This document shows, in pieces, positions 46,582 through 56,831 of a DNA stretch of 64,000 nucleotides. Under the pieces are notes generated by a model, which was not told where the DNA came from, searched no databases, and was given only the letters and a program-made list of their open reading frames with translations. The translations under genes were made by a program, and so were the position numbers. Position 1 is the stretch's first letter. Every line of letters begins with the position of its first letter. This DNA is from Haematobacter genomosp. 1 (GTDB lineage Bacteria; Pseudomonadota; Alphaproteobacteria; Rhodobacterales; Rhodobacteraceae): contig NZ_NIPW01000010.1 of NCBI RefSeq assembly GCF_002196855.1, positions 248,001 through 312,000 on the forward strand, written 5' to 3'.

Positions 46582-47583
46582 TCAGATCAGCCGGCCCATG
46601 GCCGCCGCGACATCGGCCATCCGGCAGGAGAAGCCCCATTCGTTGTCATACCACGCCAGCACCCGCACGGTGCGCTTGCCCACCACCTTGGTCTGATCCG
46701 GCGCGAAGATGGAGGAATATTCGGTGTGGTTGAAGTCGATGGAGACCTTCATCTCCGGGTCATAGGCGAGCACGCGGCCGATGGGGCCCTGAACGGCCTC
46801 GCGGACGATCTCGTTCACATCTTCGACCGTCACATCCTTCTTCGCCTCGAAGGTCAGGTCAACGCAGGAGACGTTGGGCGTCGGGACGCGGAGGGCGGTG
46901 CCGTCGAGCCGGCCGGCGAGATCGGGCAGAACCTCTCCGATGGCTTTCGCCGCGCCGGTGGAGGTCGGGATGATCGCCATGGCGGCGGCCCGCGCGCGGT
47001 AGAGATCCTTGTGGCGGCGGTCCAGCGTCGGCTGATCGCCGGTATAGGAATGGATGGTGGTCATGATGCCGCGCTCGATGCCGATGGCATCGTTCAGCAC
47101 TTTCGCCACCGGGGCGAGGCAGTTCGTCGTGCAGGAGCCGTTGGAGACGACGAGATCCTTCGTCGTCAGCACGCCGTCGTTCACGCCGAAGACGATGGTC
47201 CGGTCGGCCTTTTTCGCCGGGGCGGAGACGAGCACCCGCTTCGCCCCCCGCTCCAGATGCACGGCGGCCTTGTCACGGTCGTTGAACTTGCCGGAGCATT
47301 CGAGCACCACGTCCACGCCCGTCCAGTCCAGCTCCTCCGGGTTGTAGGTGGACATCACCTCGATCGGGCCCTGGCCCAGATCCAGCGTATCACCCTCCAC
47401 CTTCACCAGACCGGGGAAGCGGCCGTGGACGCTGTCATAACGGATCAGATGCGCGGCGGTGTCGATCGGTCCGGTCGCGTTCATCCTCACGACCTTCACA
47501 TCGTTGCGCGCGCTCTGCGCGAGGTGAGACAATGTGCAGCGGCCGATGCGACCGAAACCGTTGATGCCGAGGGTGATCGTCAT
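46582..47583 (-). CDS. gap: Glyceraldehyde-3-phosphate dehydrogenase
   Basis: Interconverts glyceraldehyde-3-phosphate and 1,3-bisphosphoglycerate. It has 333 residues from the ATG at 47583. NAD(P)-binding GINGFGRIGR at the N-terminus, catalytic Cys in SNGSCTTNCLAP, TTIHSYTGDQ with the catalytic His, and WYDNEWGFSCRM near the end. The nearby transketolase gene (tkt) suggests central carbon clustering as in Calvin-cycle or pentose-phosphate loci, although a DUF808 gene lies between them. Confidence 0.97.
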   Translation of the reverse strand: MTITLGINGFGRIGRCTLSHLAQSARNDVKVVRMNATGPIDTAAHLIRYDSVHGRFPGLVKVEGDTLDLGQGPIEVMSTYNPEELDWTGVDVVLECSGKFNDRDKAAVHLERGAKRVLVSAPAKKADRTIVFGVNDGVLTTKDLVVSNGSCTTNCLAPVAKVLNDAIGIERGIMTTIHSYTGDQPTLDRRHKDLYRARAAAMAIIPTSTGAAKAIGEVLPDLAGRLDGTALRVPTPNVSCVDLTFEAKKDVTVEDVNEIVREAVQGPIGRVLAYDPEMKVSIDFNHTEYSSIFAPDQTKVVGKRTVRVLAWYDNEWGFSCRMADVAAAMGRLI

Positions 47584-47802
47584 GGAGTGCTCCGTCGCGG
47601 GGAATGGGGATCGTCCGAAAGTATCGGAATTGCGCACCAATATAGGCTTGATCGGCTCAACCGAAAAGTCGAAACCCGCGATACTCCAATATGTTAGCGC
47701 AATCTTTGAAAGTTAGCGCAAACGCTTGCGCCAACAGCCGGACACCCTTGCGACATTCCGTCGCGACGCTAGTTTTGCCCCGACACGAGGAGCGGATTCA
47801 AG

Positions 47803-48810
47803 ATGAGTGGATTGCTGGCACTGCTGGATGACGTGGCGGCCATCGCCAAGGTGGCCGCGGCTTCGCTGGACGATGTGACCGGGCAGGCGGCAAAGGCGGG
47901 CGCCAAGGCCGCAGGCGCGGTGATCGACGACGCCGCGGTCACGCCGAAATACGTGCAGGGCTTTGCGCCCCGGCGGGAACTGCCCATCGTGGGCAAGATC
48001 GCCATGGGGTCGCTCGTCAACAAGCTGGTGATCCTGCTGCCGCTGGCGCTCCTGCTGTCCACATTCGCGCCCTGGGCGATCACGCCGCTGCTCATGCTGG
48101 GCGGGGCCTATCTGTGTTTCGAGGGGGCAGAGAAGGTCCACCACTGGCTGTTCCCCTCCGAGGATCACGGCACGGAGGCCGCGGTTTCTGTCGCGGCGGG
48201 CGAGGAAGGCGCGCGCCTGCTGGAGGAGGCGCGGGTGAAAGGCGCAATCAAGACCGACTTCATCCTGTCGGCGGAGATCATGACCATCGCGCTTGCCGCC
48301 ATTCCGCCGGAGAGCCTGTGGATGGAGGCGCTGATTCTCGCCATCGTCGGCATCATGATCACCGCCGTGGTCTATGGCGGCGTGGCGATCATCGTGAAGA
48401 TGGATGACATCGGCCTGTCGCTGAGCCGCTACAAGGGGTTCACGGGCGCCTCGGGCATCGTCCGGGCGCTGGGGCGCGGGCTGGTCAGGGGGATGCCGGT
48501 CTTCATGAAGCTTTTGACCATCGTCGGCACTGCGGCGATGATCTGGGTGGGCGGCTCCATCGTCATTCACGGGCTGGAGAGCTTCGGGCTCGGCGTGATC
48601 GGGCATGAGATCGAGGATATGGCCGATGCCGCCGCCGATGCGGTGGAGGAGACGGGAACGCTTCACAGCGCGACGCACTGGATCGTCACGGCGTTCTTCG
48701 ACGGGATCTTCGGGCTGGCGCTGGGGTTCGTGCTGATCCCGCTGGCGAAATATGTGATCACACCGGTGGCGGGACTGTTCCGCAAGACCGCGCCGGGGGC
48801 GGGTCATTGA
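47803..48810 (+). CDS. DUF808 family membrane protein
   Basis: A 335-residue inner-membrane protein. The N-terminal amphipathic part (SGLLALLDDVAAIAKVAAASLDDV) is the DUF808 signature, followed by segments LVNKLVILLPLALLLSTFAPW, ALILAIVGIMITAVVYGGVAIIV and a C-terminal GLALGFVLIPLAKYVITPVAG. The physiological role is unknown. It is divergent from gap. Confidence 0.9.
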   Translation: MSGLLALLDDVAAIAKVAAASLDDVTGQAAKAGAKAAGAVIDDAAVTPKYVQGFAPRRELPIVGKIAMGSLVNKLVILLPLALLLSTFAPWAITPLLMLGGAYLCFEGAEKVHHWLFPSEDHGTEAAVSVAAGEEGARLLEEARVKGAIKTDFILSAEIMTIALAAIPPESLWMEALILAIVGIMITAVVYGGVAIIVKMDDIGLSLSRYKGFTGASGIVRALGRGLVRGMPVFMKLLTIVGTAAMIWVGGSIVIHGLESFGLGVIGHEIEDMADAAADAVEETGTLHSATHWIVTAFFDGIFGLALGFVLIPLAKYVITPVAGLFRKTAPGAGH

Positions 48811-48837
48811 TCTGTGAACACGGTGATCTGGGCAGGA

Positions 48838-48957
48838 TGGCGGCCTGAGGAGGATGGGGCCTGAGGATCACTGACCTGAGGAGGACGGTGACCTAGGGAG
48901 GGCGGTGGCCTCAGGAGGACGCCACCTGAGGAGGACGGCGATCCGAGGAAGGCGCGC
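48838..48957. repeat. 15-17 bp degenerate repeats, about 6 units
   Basis: Repeats of the type cctgaggaggacggtg follow the DUF808 gene, with unit lengths of 15 to 17 bp. They lie in the 200-bp gap between the convergent DUF808 and tkt genes. Confidence 0.7.
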
Positions 48958-49012
48958 CGTCGATTCGGCTGTGGTGAAGGGCCGATCCGCGGCGGGACCG
49001 GCCCCCGGGGCC

Positions 49013-51043
49013 TTAGCTGTTGCGGCCAAGCAGGGCGCGCGTCTGCGCCGCCACGTTTTCGGCGGTGATGCCGAACTCCTGATACAGCCGTTCCGCCGGT
49101 GCGGAGGCGCCGAAGCCGGTCATGCCGACGAAGGCGGCCTTGCCGTCGCGCCCGCGTTCGCCGATCAGCCAGCGATCCCAGCCGAAGCCGGTCGCCGCTT
49201 CCACCGCCACGCGGACGGGGCCTGCGGGCAGCACCTTGCGGCGATAGGCCTCGGGCTGCTGGGCGAACAGTTCCGCACAGGGCATGGAGACGACGCGGGT
49301 GCCGATGCCTTCGGCCTCCAGCGCCTCCCGCGCGGCGAGCGCGATCTCCACCTCCGAGCCGGTGGCGATCAGGATGGCCTGACGCTTGCCCGTGGCTTCC
49401 CGCAGGATATAGGCGCCCTGCTGGGTCAGGTTCTTCGCGGTGAAGTCGGTCCGCACCGTCGGCAGGTTCTGGCGGGACAGAACGAGCACCGTCGGCGTCG
49501 CCTTCTGGTTCAGCGCGATCTCCCACGCCTCCGCCGTCTCCACCGTATCGGCGGGACGGATGGTCAGCGTGTTGGGCGTCGCGCGGCAGATCGCCAGATG
49601 CTCGACCGGCTGGTGCGTCGGGCCGTCCTCGCCCAGACCGATGGAATCGTGGGTCATCACATAGACGACCGGGAGACCCATCAGCGCCGAAAGCCGCATG
49701 GCCCCCCGCGCATAGTCGGTGAAGGCGAAGAAGGTGCCGCCATAGGGACGGAACCCGCCGTGAAGCTGGATGCCGTTCATCGCCGCCGCCATGCCGTGCT
49801 CACGGATGCCGTAGTGGATGTAGCGGCCCTTGCGGTTCTCCGGCGAGAAGATGCCCAGATCGGCCGTCTTGGTGTTGTTAGAGCCGGTGAGGTCGGCGGA
49901 ACCGCCGAGCATCTCCGGCACGGCGGGGTTCAGCACTTCCAGCACCATCTCCGACGATTTCCGCGTCGCAACCTTGGGCTTCGACTCCGCCGCCTGCCGT
50001 TTCAGACCCCGGATGAGGCCTGCGACCTTTGCCGGCAGCTCCGCGGAGAGCGCCCGCTCGAAGCTGGTCCTGCGGCCGGAGGGCAGGGCGGCGATGCGGC
50101 TCTCCCACTCCTGCCGGTCGGCGGAGCCGCGCAGGCCCGCTTCGCGCCAGCTTGCACGGATATCGTCCGGGATCTCGAAAGCCGCGTGGTTCCAGCCGTA
50201 GATCTCCCGCACGGCGGCGATTTCATCCGGGCCGAGCGGCGAGCCATGCGCGCCGGCCGTGTCCTGTTTCTTCGGGCTGCCGAAGCCGATATGCGTCTTG
50301 CAATCGATGAAGACCGGCTGCTCGGAGCGCTTGGCCTCCGTCAGCGCGGCATCTATCGCCGCCGGGTCGTGCCCGTCGCAATGCAGCACCGTCCAGCCAG
50401 AGGCCGCGAAGCGCGCCCGCTGATCGGTGATGTCGGAGAGGGAGACCTTGCCGTCGATGGAGATGCCGTTGTTGTCCCACAGCACGATGAGCTTCGAGAG
50501 CTTCTGCATCCCCGCGAGGCCGATGGCCTCCTGGCTGATGCCCTCCATCAGGCAGCCGTCGCCCGCGATGACATAGGTGTGGTGATCCACCGCCTTCGCG
50601 CCGAAACGGGCGCGGAGCGCCTCCTCCGCGATGGCGAAGCCCACGGCGTTGCCCAGCCCCTGACCCAGCGGGCCGGTGGTCGTCTCGACCCCCTTCACAT
50701 GGCCGTATTCCGGGTGTCCGGCCGTCTTGGCCCCCCATTGGCGGAAGTTGCGGATCTCCTCGATCGTCACTTCCTCGTAGCCCAGCAGGTGGAGGAGCGC
50801 GTAGATCAGCATCGAGCCGTGGCCCGCCGAGAGGATGAACCGGTCGCGGTCCGCCCAGTCAGGGTGCGAGGCGTCGAACTTCATGTGCCGGGTGAACAGC
50901 ACCGTGGCCACGTCGGCCATGCCCATCGGCATGCCGGGGTGGCCGGAATTTGCCGCTTGAACCGCGTCCATTGCCAGAGCGCGGACCGCGGCCGCCTGCT
51001 GCCAGTGTTCGGGATAGCGGTCGCGGAGCGTTGCGATATCCAT
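49013..51043 (-). CDS. tkt: Transketolase
   Basis: Thiamine diphosphate enzyme of the pentose-phosphate and Calvin cycles, 676 residues. [20 protein letters not shown] with the conserved His, cofactor motif [19 protein letters not shown] ending in [12 protein letters not shown], and the activating Glu in [14 protein letters not shown]. The C-terminal [14 protein letters not shown] block is typical. The ATG at 51043 lacks a strong ribosome site. Confidence 0.97.
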   Translation of the reverse strand: MDIATLRDRYPEHWQQAAAVRALAMDAVQAANSGHPGMPMGMADVATVLFTRHMKFDASHPDWADRDRFILSAGHGSMLIYALLHLLGYEEVTIEEIRNFRQWGAKTAGHPEYGHVKGVETTTGPLGQGLGNAVGFAIAEEALRARFGAKAVDHHTYVIAGDGCLMEGISQEAIGLAGMQKLSKLIVLWDNNGISIDGKVSLSDITDQRARFAASGWTVLHCDGHDPAAIDAALTEAKRSEQPVFIDCKTHIGFGSPKKQDTAGAHGSPLGPDEIAAVREIYGWNHAAFEIPDDIRASWREAGLRGSADRQEWESRIAALPSGRRTSFERALSAELPAKVAGLIRGLKRQAAESKPKVATRKSSEMVLEVLNPAVPEMLGGSADLTGSNNTKTADLGIFSPENRKGRYIHYGIREHGMAAAMNGIQLHGGFRPYGGTFFAFTDYARGAMRLSALMGLPVVYVMTHDSIGLGEDGPTHQPVEHLAICRATPNTLTIRPADTVETAEAWEIALNQKATPTVLVLSRQNLPTVRTDFTAKNLTQQGAYILREATGKRQAILIATGSEVEIALAAREALEAEGIGTRVVSMPCAELFAQQPEAYRRKVLPAGPVRVAVEAATGFGWDRWLIGERGRDGKAAFVGMTGFGASAPAERLYQEFGITAENVAAQTRALLGRNS

Positions 51044-51270
51044 GCGCTTTCCTTTCGCAGGGCCGCCGGAAATCGGTCCTTCCCGCGGCGGTTTCCGGGG
51101 CGTGATAGCAGCCTGTCGCCCAAGTTCAAGGCTGCGAAGGCCCGCCGATGATCGTCAGGGCGCAGATGCGGCCTTGAACCGGCTGCCGCTTTGGTCGAAG
51201 TTTGTCGGCGAAGGTACCGCGGCGCCATGGAAACGCATCGGAGCGACAGTCGCAGCCTAACGGGGGGGCC

Positions 51271-51732
51271 ATGAACGAGATCGCCGATCTGGAAAGACGG
51301 ATCACGACCGCGCTGGAACGTCTGCGGCGGGGAATGGACGGCATTCCCGCCCCCGGCATGGATGGCGATGGCGCACTCCGCGCCGCCCTTGTGGCGGAGG
51401 AGGAGCGCAACCGTACGCTGGAAGCGCGGGCTGGCGCGATTCGTTCGGAGCAGGAGGCTCTGGTCGCCGAGCTGGAGCGGCGGGTTGCCGATCTGGCGGG
51501 GGCGCTCGACCTCGCGACGGAGGAAATGGGGCGGCTTCGCAGTGTGAACGCGGCCCTGTCCGAGGCGATGCGCGAGCTGCGCGAGGCCCGTGACCCGGAG
51601 GCGGGCGTGCTGAACCGCGCGCTGCTGGCCGAGGCGGAGGAACTCCGCAGCCGTCGTGCGGCGGATCTTGCGCAAGTGGAGGAAATCCTGGAAGAACTGC
51701 GTCCTCTGATCGGAGAGCCAACTGATGCCTGA
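51271..51732 (+). CDS. Coiled-coil hypothetical protein upstream of zapA
   Basis: A 153-residue acidic, Ala/Glu/Arg-rich helical protein with a long predicted coiled coil (EQEALVAELERRVADLAGALDLATEEMGRLRSVN region). I recognise no enzyme domain. Its last 8 bp overlap zapA, and the pair is arranged as in other Rhodobacterales, suggesting a cell-division link. The frame is open further upstream, but the ATG at 51271 after a G-rich site fits best. Confidence 0.75.
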   Translation: MNEIADLERRITTALERLRRGMDGIPAPGMDGDGALRAALVAEEERNRTLEARAGAIRSEQEALVAELERRVADLAGALDLATEEMGRLRSVNAALSEAMRELREARDPEAGVLNRALLAEAEELRSRRAADLAQVEEILEELRPLIGEPTDA

Positions 51733-52126
51733 AGTGACCGTTTCGATCGGCGGCCGTGAATTCGCCGTCGCATGTCAGGAGGGGCAGGAGTCCTTCGTGC
51801 AAACCGCGGCGGCGCTTCTGGACGATCAAGCGCAGGTGCTGGTCCAGCAGAGCGCGCGCATCCCGGAGCCTCGGCTTCTGCTGATGGCGGGGCTCATGCT
51901 GGCCGACCGCACGGCGGGGCTGGAGGAGCGGCTGCGTCTCGCCGAAATGCGCGCGGCGGAGGCGGAGGCGGCGCTGGAGGAGGCGCTCTCTCGGCCGGCG
52001 CCGGAGCCTGCGCGGATCGAGGTGCCGGTGATACCGGAGATCGTGATCGACACGCTTTCGGAAATCGCGGCGCGGGCGGAGGCGCTGGCCGGCGAGCTGG
52101 AAGACCGGATCAAGCGGGCCTCCTGA
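51725..52126 (+). CDS. zapA: Cell division protein ZapA
   Basis: FtsZ-associated protein that bundles protofilaments at the division ring. The N-terminal ZapA domain (MPEVTVSIGGREFAVACQEGQE...AAALLDDQAQVL...LLLMAGLMLADRTAGLEERL) is complete and followed by a coiled coil, 133 residues in all. It overlaps the coiled-coil gene upstream by 8 bp. Convergent with the monooxygenase gene. Confidence 0.92.
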   Translation: MPEVTVSIGGREFAVACQEGQESFVQTAAALLDDQAQVLVQQSARIPEPRLLLMAGLMLADRTAGLEERLRLAEMRAAEAEAALEEALSRPAPEPARIEVPVIPEIVIDTLSEIAARAEALAGELEDRIKRAS

Positions 52127-52155
52127 CCCCCCCGCCGGGGCCTGCTCACGTCCCG

Positions 52156-53334
52156 TCAGGTCCGGCAGGCCGCGACGGGATCGTAGCGGTAGATCCAGTC
52201 GAATCGGCCGATGGCGGCCGAGGGTGCCAGCGTGCCACCCACCCGCAGGACCATATGCGCGGCCTGCCGGGACGCGCCCGTCAGGTGGTAGTTGCGCGCA
52301 TTCGCATTCGCCGCCGCGACGAGACGGGCGACCCGCGCGCGGCGGAGACGCACGAAATCGGCGAATCCCTGTTCCGCATCCGGTGCGGCGGCAAGTGCTG
52401 CTGCGATCTGCCACGCATCCTCCAGCGCCATGTTCGCCCCCTGGGCAAGAAACGGCAGGGTGGGATGGGCGGCGTCCCCGATGACGATGGCCGCGCCCCG
52501 GTGCCAGTGCTGAACGAGGCCGTGGCGGAACAGCCCCCAGAGGTGCACCTCGTCAACCTCCGCGAGCAGGCTGCGCACAGGCGCTGCGAACCCGGCAAAG
52601 GCGGCGCGGAGGTTGGCGGGATCGTCCACCGCCCGCCAGTCCTCCGCCGCCCATGCGGCACGCTCCTCCACCGCGACGATGTTCAGCAGGCCGCGGGGCA
52701 GAGGATAGGTCACCAGATGCCGCCCCGGCCCGGTATGGACCCGTGCGACCGGCTCCGCCTCTCCCTGCACGACGGCGCGCCAGGCGACCTGACCGGTGAA
52801 GAAGGGCTGGGTGCCGTCCTCCCCCTCCACCGCTGTCCGCACGGGTGAATGGATGCCGTCGGCGCCGATGAGGAGATGGGCCTCATGGGTTTCACCGCCG
52901 GCAAGGCTCAGGCGCACGGTCTGGCCCGTCACATCGGCGGCCAGAACGCGTGTCTTCAGGCGGAGGGTGACGCCCGCCTCCCGGATCGCGTCGAAAAGGA
53001 GGGCGATGAGATCGGGCCTGCGGACGAAGCGGTGCGGCTCCTCCGGTCTGAGACGGGCGAGGTCGAGCCGGATCACGCGCCGCCCCGTCGGGCCGTCCAC
53101 GATCTCCACCCCACGGGAGCGGAGCGACAGGGCGGAGAGCTGCTCTCCGAGGCCAAGGGCTTCCAGCACGCGGGCGCCGTTGGGGGTGATCTGGAAACCG
53201 GCTCCGAACTCCCGCACCGCTTCGGCCTGTTCGAGCACGGTTACCCGGGCACCCTGGCGCGAAAGCGCCAGCGCCGCCGCCAGCCCCGCAACGCCCGCGC
53301 CGACCACCGTGATCTCCCGGCCGTTCAGCTCCAT
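52156..53334 (-). CDS. FAD-dependent monooxygenase
   Basis: A 392-residue group A flavoprotein monooxygenase (salicylate or 3-hydroxybenzoate hydroxylase-like). Rossmann motif VVGAGVAGLAAALALSRQGARV at residues ~10-31, the second FAD/NAD contact LLIGADGIHSPVRTAV, and IGDAAHPTLPFLAQGANMALEDA binding the flavin ribityl. The ATG at 53334 has GGAGG upstream. The substrate is not evident, and no ring-cleavage genes are adjacent. Confidence 0.92.
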   Translation of the reverse strand: MELNGREITVVGAGVAGLAAALALSRQGARVTVLEQAEAVREFGAGFQITPNGARVLEALGLGEQLSALSLRSRGVEIVDGPTGRRVIRLDLARLRPEEPHRFVRRPDLIALLFDAIREAGVTLRLKTRVLAADVTGQTVRLSLAGGETHEAHLLIGADGIHSPVRTAVEGEDGTQPFFTGQVAWRAVVQGEAEPVARVHTGPGRHLVTYPLPRGLLNIVAVEERAAWAAEDWRAVDDPANLRAAFAGFAAPVRSLLAEVDEVHLWGLFRHGLVQHWHRGAAIVIGDAAHPTLPFLAQGANMALEDAWQIAAALAAAPDAEQGFADFVRLRRARVARLVAAANANARNYHLTGASRQAAHMVLRVGGTLAPSAAIGRFDWIYRYDPVAACRT

Positions 53335-53439
53335 CCTCTCGCCTCCAAAACGAAACACCGGAGGCCGCCGCCGCCGGTGTTTCCAGTCGTGTCTCCGGGA
53401 GGCGCCCATACGGCAATCGGCCGGGCGGGCGCCAGAGGC

Positions 53440-53862
53440 TCAGTCGTCGCGGTGAACCCGCTCGCGGCGTTCGTGGCGTTCCTGCGCTTCGAGGCTGAGC
53501 GTCGCGATGGGGCGGGCATCGAGCCGCTTGAGGGAGATGGGCTCTCCGGTTTCCTCGCAATAGCCGTATTCGCCGTTGTCGATACGCCGCAGCGCAGCAT
53601 CGATCTTGGACACGAGTTTGCGCTGCCGGTCACGGGTGCGAAGCTCCAGCGCGCGGTCTGTCTCCTCGCTGGCACGGTCTGCGATGTCGGGGATATTTCG
53701 GGTGCTGTCCTGAAGACCTTCGATCGTTTCCCGGCTTTCCGAGAGCAGGTCATTCTTCCACGCAATCAATTTTCTGCGAAAATATTCGAGCTGTCGCTCA
53801 TTCATGAATGGTTCGTCTTCGGCGGGTCGATAGTCTTCGGGTAGAAAGACTTCTGCCTTCAT
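53440..53862 (-). CDS. dksA: RNA polymerase-binding protein DksA, one-cysteine zinc-finger region
   Basis: Binds the RNA polymerase secondary channel and mediates ppGpp-linked transcription control. It has 140 residues from the ATG at 53862. A coiled-coil (NERQLEYFRRKLIAWKNDLLSE; DRASEETDRALELRTRDRQRKL) is followed by the finger region GYCEETGEPISLKRLDARPIATLSLEAQERHER, where only one of the four classical zinc cysteines remains, as in other Rhodobacterales DksA proteins. An upstream ATG at 53913 with a perfect AAGGAG site would add 17 residues. Confidence 0.92.
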   Translation of the reverse strand: MKAEVFLPEDYRPAEDEPFMNERQLEYFRRKLIAWKNDLLSESRETIEGLQDSTRNIPDIADRASEETDRALELRTRDRQRKLVSKIDAALRRIDNGEYGYCEETGEPISLKRLDARPIATLSLEAQERHERRERVHRDD

Positions 53863-54039
53863 GTCAGCCCCCTTGGTCAGACCGGGCCGTGCACTGGGTT
53901 CGCTTATCGGCATACAGGCACTCCTTGGGAGGGTGCATTACCGCAAGATGTAGCACCTGTCACTAGCTTTGATCCTGCACTTGCAGCGAAGATGGCACGT
54001 GTTACCCTCATGCCAGCATCAGGAAGATCGGCGGGCAGG

Positions 54040-54879
54040 ATGAAGTTTCTCGGCACTCAGGATTACGTGGCGACGGAGGATCTGACGATCGCCGTGAACG
54101 CGGCGGTGGCACTCGAAAGGCCGTTGCTGGTGAAGGGGGAGCCGGGGACGGGCAAGACCGAACTGGCCCGTCAGGTGGCGACGGGCCTTGGCCTGCCGAT
54201 GATCGAATGGAACGTGAAATCCACCACTCGCGCGCAGCAGGGCCTATACGAATATGATGCGGTGAGCCGGCTGCGGGACAGCCAGCTTGGCGACGAGCGG
54301 GTGCGGGACGTGGGCAACTACATCCGCAAGGGGAAGCTGTGGCAGGCGTTCGGCGCCCCCGGAAAGGTCGTCCTGCTGATCGACGAGATCGACAAGGCCG
54401 ACATCGAATTTCCGAACGATCTGCTTCAGGAACTCGACCGGATGGAGTTCCATGTCTACGAAACGGGGGAGACGGTGCGGGCCATCCATCGCCCGATTGT
54501 GATCATCACCTCCAACAACGAGAAGGAATTGCCGGACGCTTTCCTGCGCCGGTGCTTCTTCCACTACATCCGTTTCCCGGATGCGGAGACGATGCGGCGA
54601 ATCGTGGCCGTGCATTTTCCCGATCTGAAGGAAGATCTGCTCGCGGCCGCGCTGACCCGATTCTACGAAATCCGCGAACAGCCCGGCCTGAAGAAGAAGC
54701 CCTCCACCTCCGAGGTGCTGGATTGGCTGAAGCTGTTGCTGGCGGAGGACATGACCGCGGAGGATCTGCGCAAGGATTCGCGCAGCCTGTTGCCAAAGCT
54801 TCACGGCGCGCTTCTGAAGAACGAGCAGGATGTTCACCTGTTCGAGAGGCTGGCCTTCATGGCCCGCGGACAACGCTGA
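54040..54879 (+). CDS. MoxR-family AAA+ ATPase
   Basis: A 279-residue AAA+ chaperone-type ATPase. Walker A is KGEPGTGKTELAR (near residue 32), Walker B is VVLLIDEIDKAD, sensor VIITSNNEKELPDAFLRRC. MoxR proteins work with VWA-domain partners in protein maturation and metal insertion. A VWA gene lies four genes downstream in the same orientation. GGCAGG precedes the ATG at 54040. Confidence 0.94.
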   Translation: MKFLGTQDYVATEDLTIAVNAAVALERPLLVKGEPGTGKTELARQVATGLGLPMIEWNVKSTTRAQQGLYEYDAVSRLRDSQLGDERVRDVGNYIRKGKLWQAFGAPGKVVLLIDEIDKADIEFPNDLLQELDRMEFHVYETGETVRAIHRPIVIITSNNEKELPDAFLRRCFFHYIRFPDAETMRRIVAVHFPDLKEDLLAAALTRFYEIREQPGLKKKPSTSEVLDWLKLLLAEDMTAEDLRKDSRSLLPKLHGALLKNEQDVHLFERLAFMARGQR

Positions 54880-54882
54880 GGG

Positions 54883-55359
54883 ATGGGAATGACGACGATC
54901 ATGGCTGAGCAGGATCAGACGGTGGAGCTTCGGCCGCTTCGGGCTTCGGATGAGGCGGAGTGGCGCAGGCTGTGGACGCTGTACCTGGAATTCTACGAAA
55001 GTTCAGTATCTGAGGAGGTTTACGAGACGACCTTCAAGCGTCTTCTGAGCGATGATAGCACCACGTTCCGCGCCCTTGTCGCGGACAAGGGGGATGGGCT
55101 GCTGGGGCTGGTTCACTATGTCTTTCACCCGCATTGCTGGCGGGTGGAGCAGGTGTGCTACCTTCAGGACCTGTTCGTGGACAAGGCTGCGCGGGGAACC
55201 GGGCTGGGCCGCGCGCTCATCGAGGCGGTCTATGCCGCGGCAGACCGGGAAGGGGCGCCGCATGTCTATTGGCTGACCCAGGAGTTCAACACGACTGCGC
55301 GACAGCTATATGACCGAATTGGCAAGGTGACGCCGTTCATCAAATACAATAGATTTTGA
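54883..55359 (+). CDS. GNAT-family N-acetyltransferase
   Basis: A 158-residue acetyltransferase. Motif A is LQDLFVDKAARGTGLGRALIEAV with the acetyl-CoA pyrophosphate loop, and the C-terminus has WLTQEFNTTARQLYDRIG. It begins a few bases after the MoxR stop. ATGs at 54883, 54889 and 54901 are possible. Substrate unknown. A GGGCCGC/GCGGCCC hairpin lies 46 bp after the stop. Confidence 0.9.
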   Translation: MGMTTIMAEQDQTVELRPLRASDEAEWRRLWTLYLEFYESSVSEEVYETTFKRLLSDDSTTFRALVADKGDGLLGLVHYVFHPHCWRVEQVCYLQDLFVDKAARGTGLGRALIEAVYAAADREGAPHVYWLTQEFNTTARQLYDRIGKVTPFIKYNRF

Positions 55360-55443
55360 ACTAAGCGACACGGAGAACCCACAAAACCCGGGCAAAGTGT
55401 CGCGGGGCCGCAAGCGGCCCTCGACCAACAGCCCGGAGGCCGC

Positions 55444-56829
55444 ATGTTCAAACACTTTCCCTTCCGTCCCGGTTCCATCGCGCTCGCGATGGGGCTGGCG
55501 CTTTCCGCCTGCGGGCAGGTCAGGGATCAGCCCACCCGCCTCGCCGCGCCTGTGACAGCGCTTCCCGCCATGAAAGCGTTCGGGGTGGAACGGATCGACC
55601 CGCCGCGCCGCGCCAATGCGGACATGGTGGACGATTTTCTGGAACTGTCGTTCGAGATGGAAAGCGGGCGGGCGCTGCCGGTGCTGACCCGGTTCGAAGG
55701 CCCGGTGACGCTGGCGCTGACCGGTCCGATCCCGCCGAGCGCGTCGGGCGAGGTGGACAAGCTCCTGACCCGGTTCCGGCGCGAGGCGCATATCGACATC
55801 ACCCGCGTCTCGGATCCCGCCGCCGCAAGGATCGTGGTCGAGTTCGTCCCGCAAAACAGGCTCCGCAACGCCGCCCCCGACGCGGCCTGCTTCGTGGCCC
55901 CCAACGTGACAGGCTGGAGCGATTATCTGAGCGCGCGCCGCACCGACCGGGCGGACTGGACGAAACTTACCACGCGCACGCGGGCGGGCGTGTTCATCCC
56001 CGCCGACGCCAGCCCGCAGGAGATCCGCGACTGTCTGCATGAGGAAACCGCGCAGGCCATGGGGCCGCTGAACGACCTCTACCGCCTGCCGGACAGCGTG
56101 TTCAACGACGACAACTTCCACGGTGCGCTGACCGGGTTCGACATGCTGATGCTGCGCACCTACTACGCGCCCGAGCTGTCCAGCGGCATGACGCGGGCGG
56201 AGGTGGCGGAGCGGCTGCCGAAGATCATCGACCGGCTGAACCCGCCGGGACGGAACGTCGTCCGCAAGCCGGCCGGCCCCACCACCGCCGACTGGCGCGA
56301 CGCGATCAACACGGCGCTGAGCAGCGGTTCGGCGGAAACGCGGGCCAATGCCGCGCGCCGGGCCGTCACCATCGCGCAGCGGAACGGCTGGGTGGATGCG
56401 CGGCTGGCCTTCAGCCATTTCACCTATGCGCGCACCGCGATGGCGGTCGACCCGGAGGCGGCGGTGACCAGCCTGATGTCTGCCCGCAGGCTTTATGAGG
56501 GGCTGCCGTCCTGTGCCACGCACAAGGCGCATGTGGACATGCAGCTCGCCGCCTTTGCCCTGACCTCCGGCGATGCGCAGGAGACGCTGCGGCTGGTGGA
56601 GCCGGAGTTGCAGGAGGCGAAGAGGTGGCAGAATGCCGCGCTGCTCTCCACCCTGCTGATGATGAAGGCGGAGGCGCTGGACAGGCTCGGGCGCGCAGAG
56701 GAGGCGGGCGCGGTGCGGCTCGACAGCCTCGCCTGGGCGCGTTACGGCTTCGGGGCCGATGAGGCGGTCAGGGCACGCCTGTCCGAGATCTCGGCGCTCG
56801 GCCCGGTGAACGGGCGCAAGAAGGGGTGA
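55444..56829 (+). CDS. DUF2927 lipoprotein with helical C-terminal region
   Basis: A 461-residue envelope lipoprotein with an LSAC lipobox (Cys~23). The DUF2927 core carries CLHEETAQAMGPLNDL and SVFNDDNFHGALTGFDMLMLRTYYAPELSSGMTRAEV, parallel to the paralogue at 43194. The last ~180 residues are helical and TPR-like (ANAARRAVTIAQRNGW; AAVTSLMSARRLYEGL; DAQETLRLVEPELQEA). It sits between the MoxR/GNAT and VWA genes. Function unknown. Confidence 0.83.
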   Translation: MFKHFPFRPGSIALAMGLALSACGQVRDQPTRLAAPVTALPAMKAFGVERIDPPRRANADMVDDFLELSFEMESGRALPVLTRFEGPVTLALTGPIPPSASGEVDKLLTRFRREAHIDITRVSDPAAARIVVEFVPQNRLRNAAPDAACFVAPNVTGWSDYLSARRTDRADWTKLTTRTRAGVFIPADASPQEIRDCLHEETAQAMGPLNDLYRLPDSVFNDDNFHGALTGFDMLMLRTYYAPELSSGMTRAEVAERLPKIIDRLNPPGRNVVRKPAGPTTADWRDAINTALSSGSAETRANAARRAVTIAQRNGWVDARLAFSHFTYARTAMAVDPEAAVTSLMSARRLYEGLPSCATHKAHVDMQLAAFALTSGDAQETLRLVEPELQEAKRWQNAALLSTLLMMKAEALDRLGRAEEAGAVRLDSLAWARYGFGADEAVRARLSEISALGPVNGRKKG

Positions 56830-56831
56830 GG

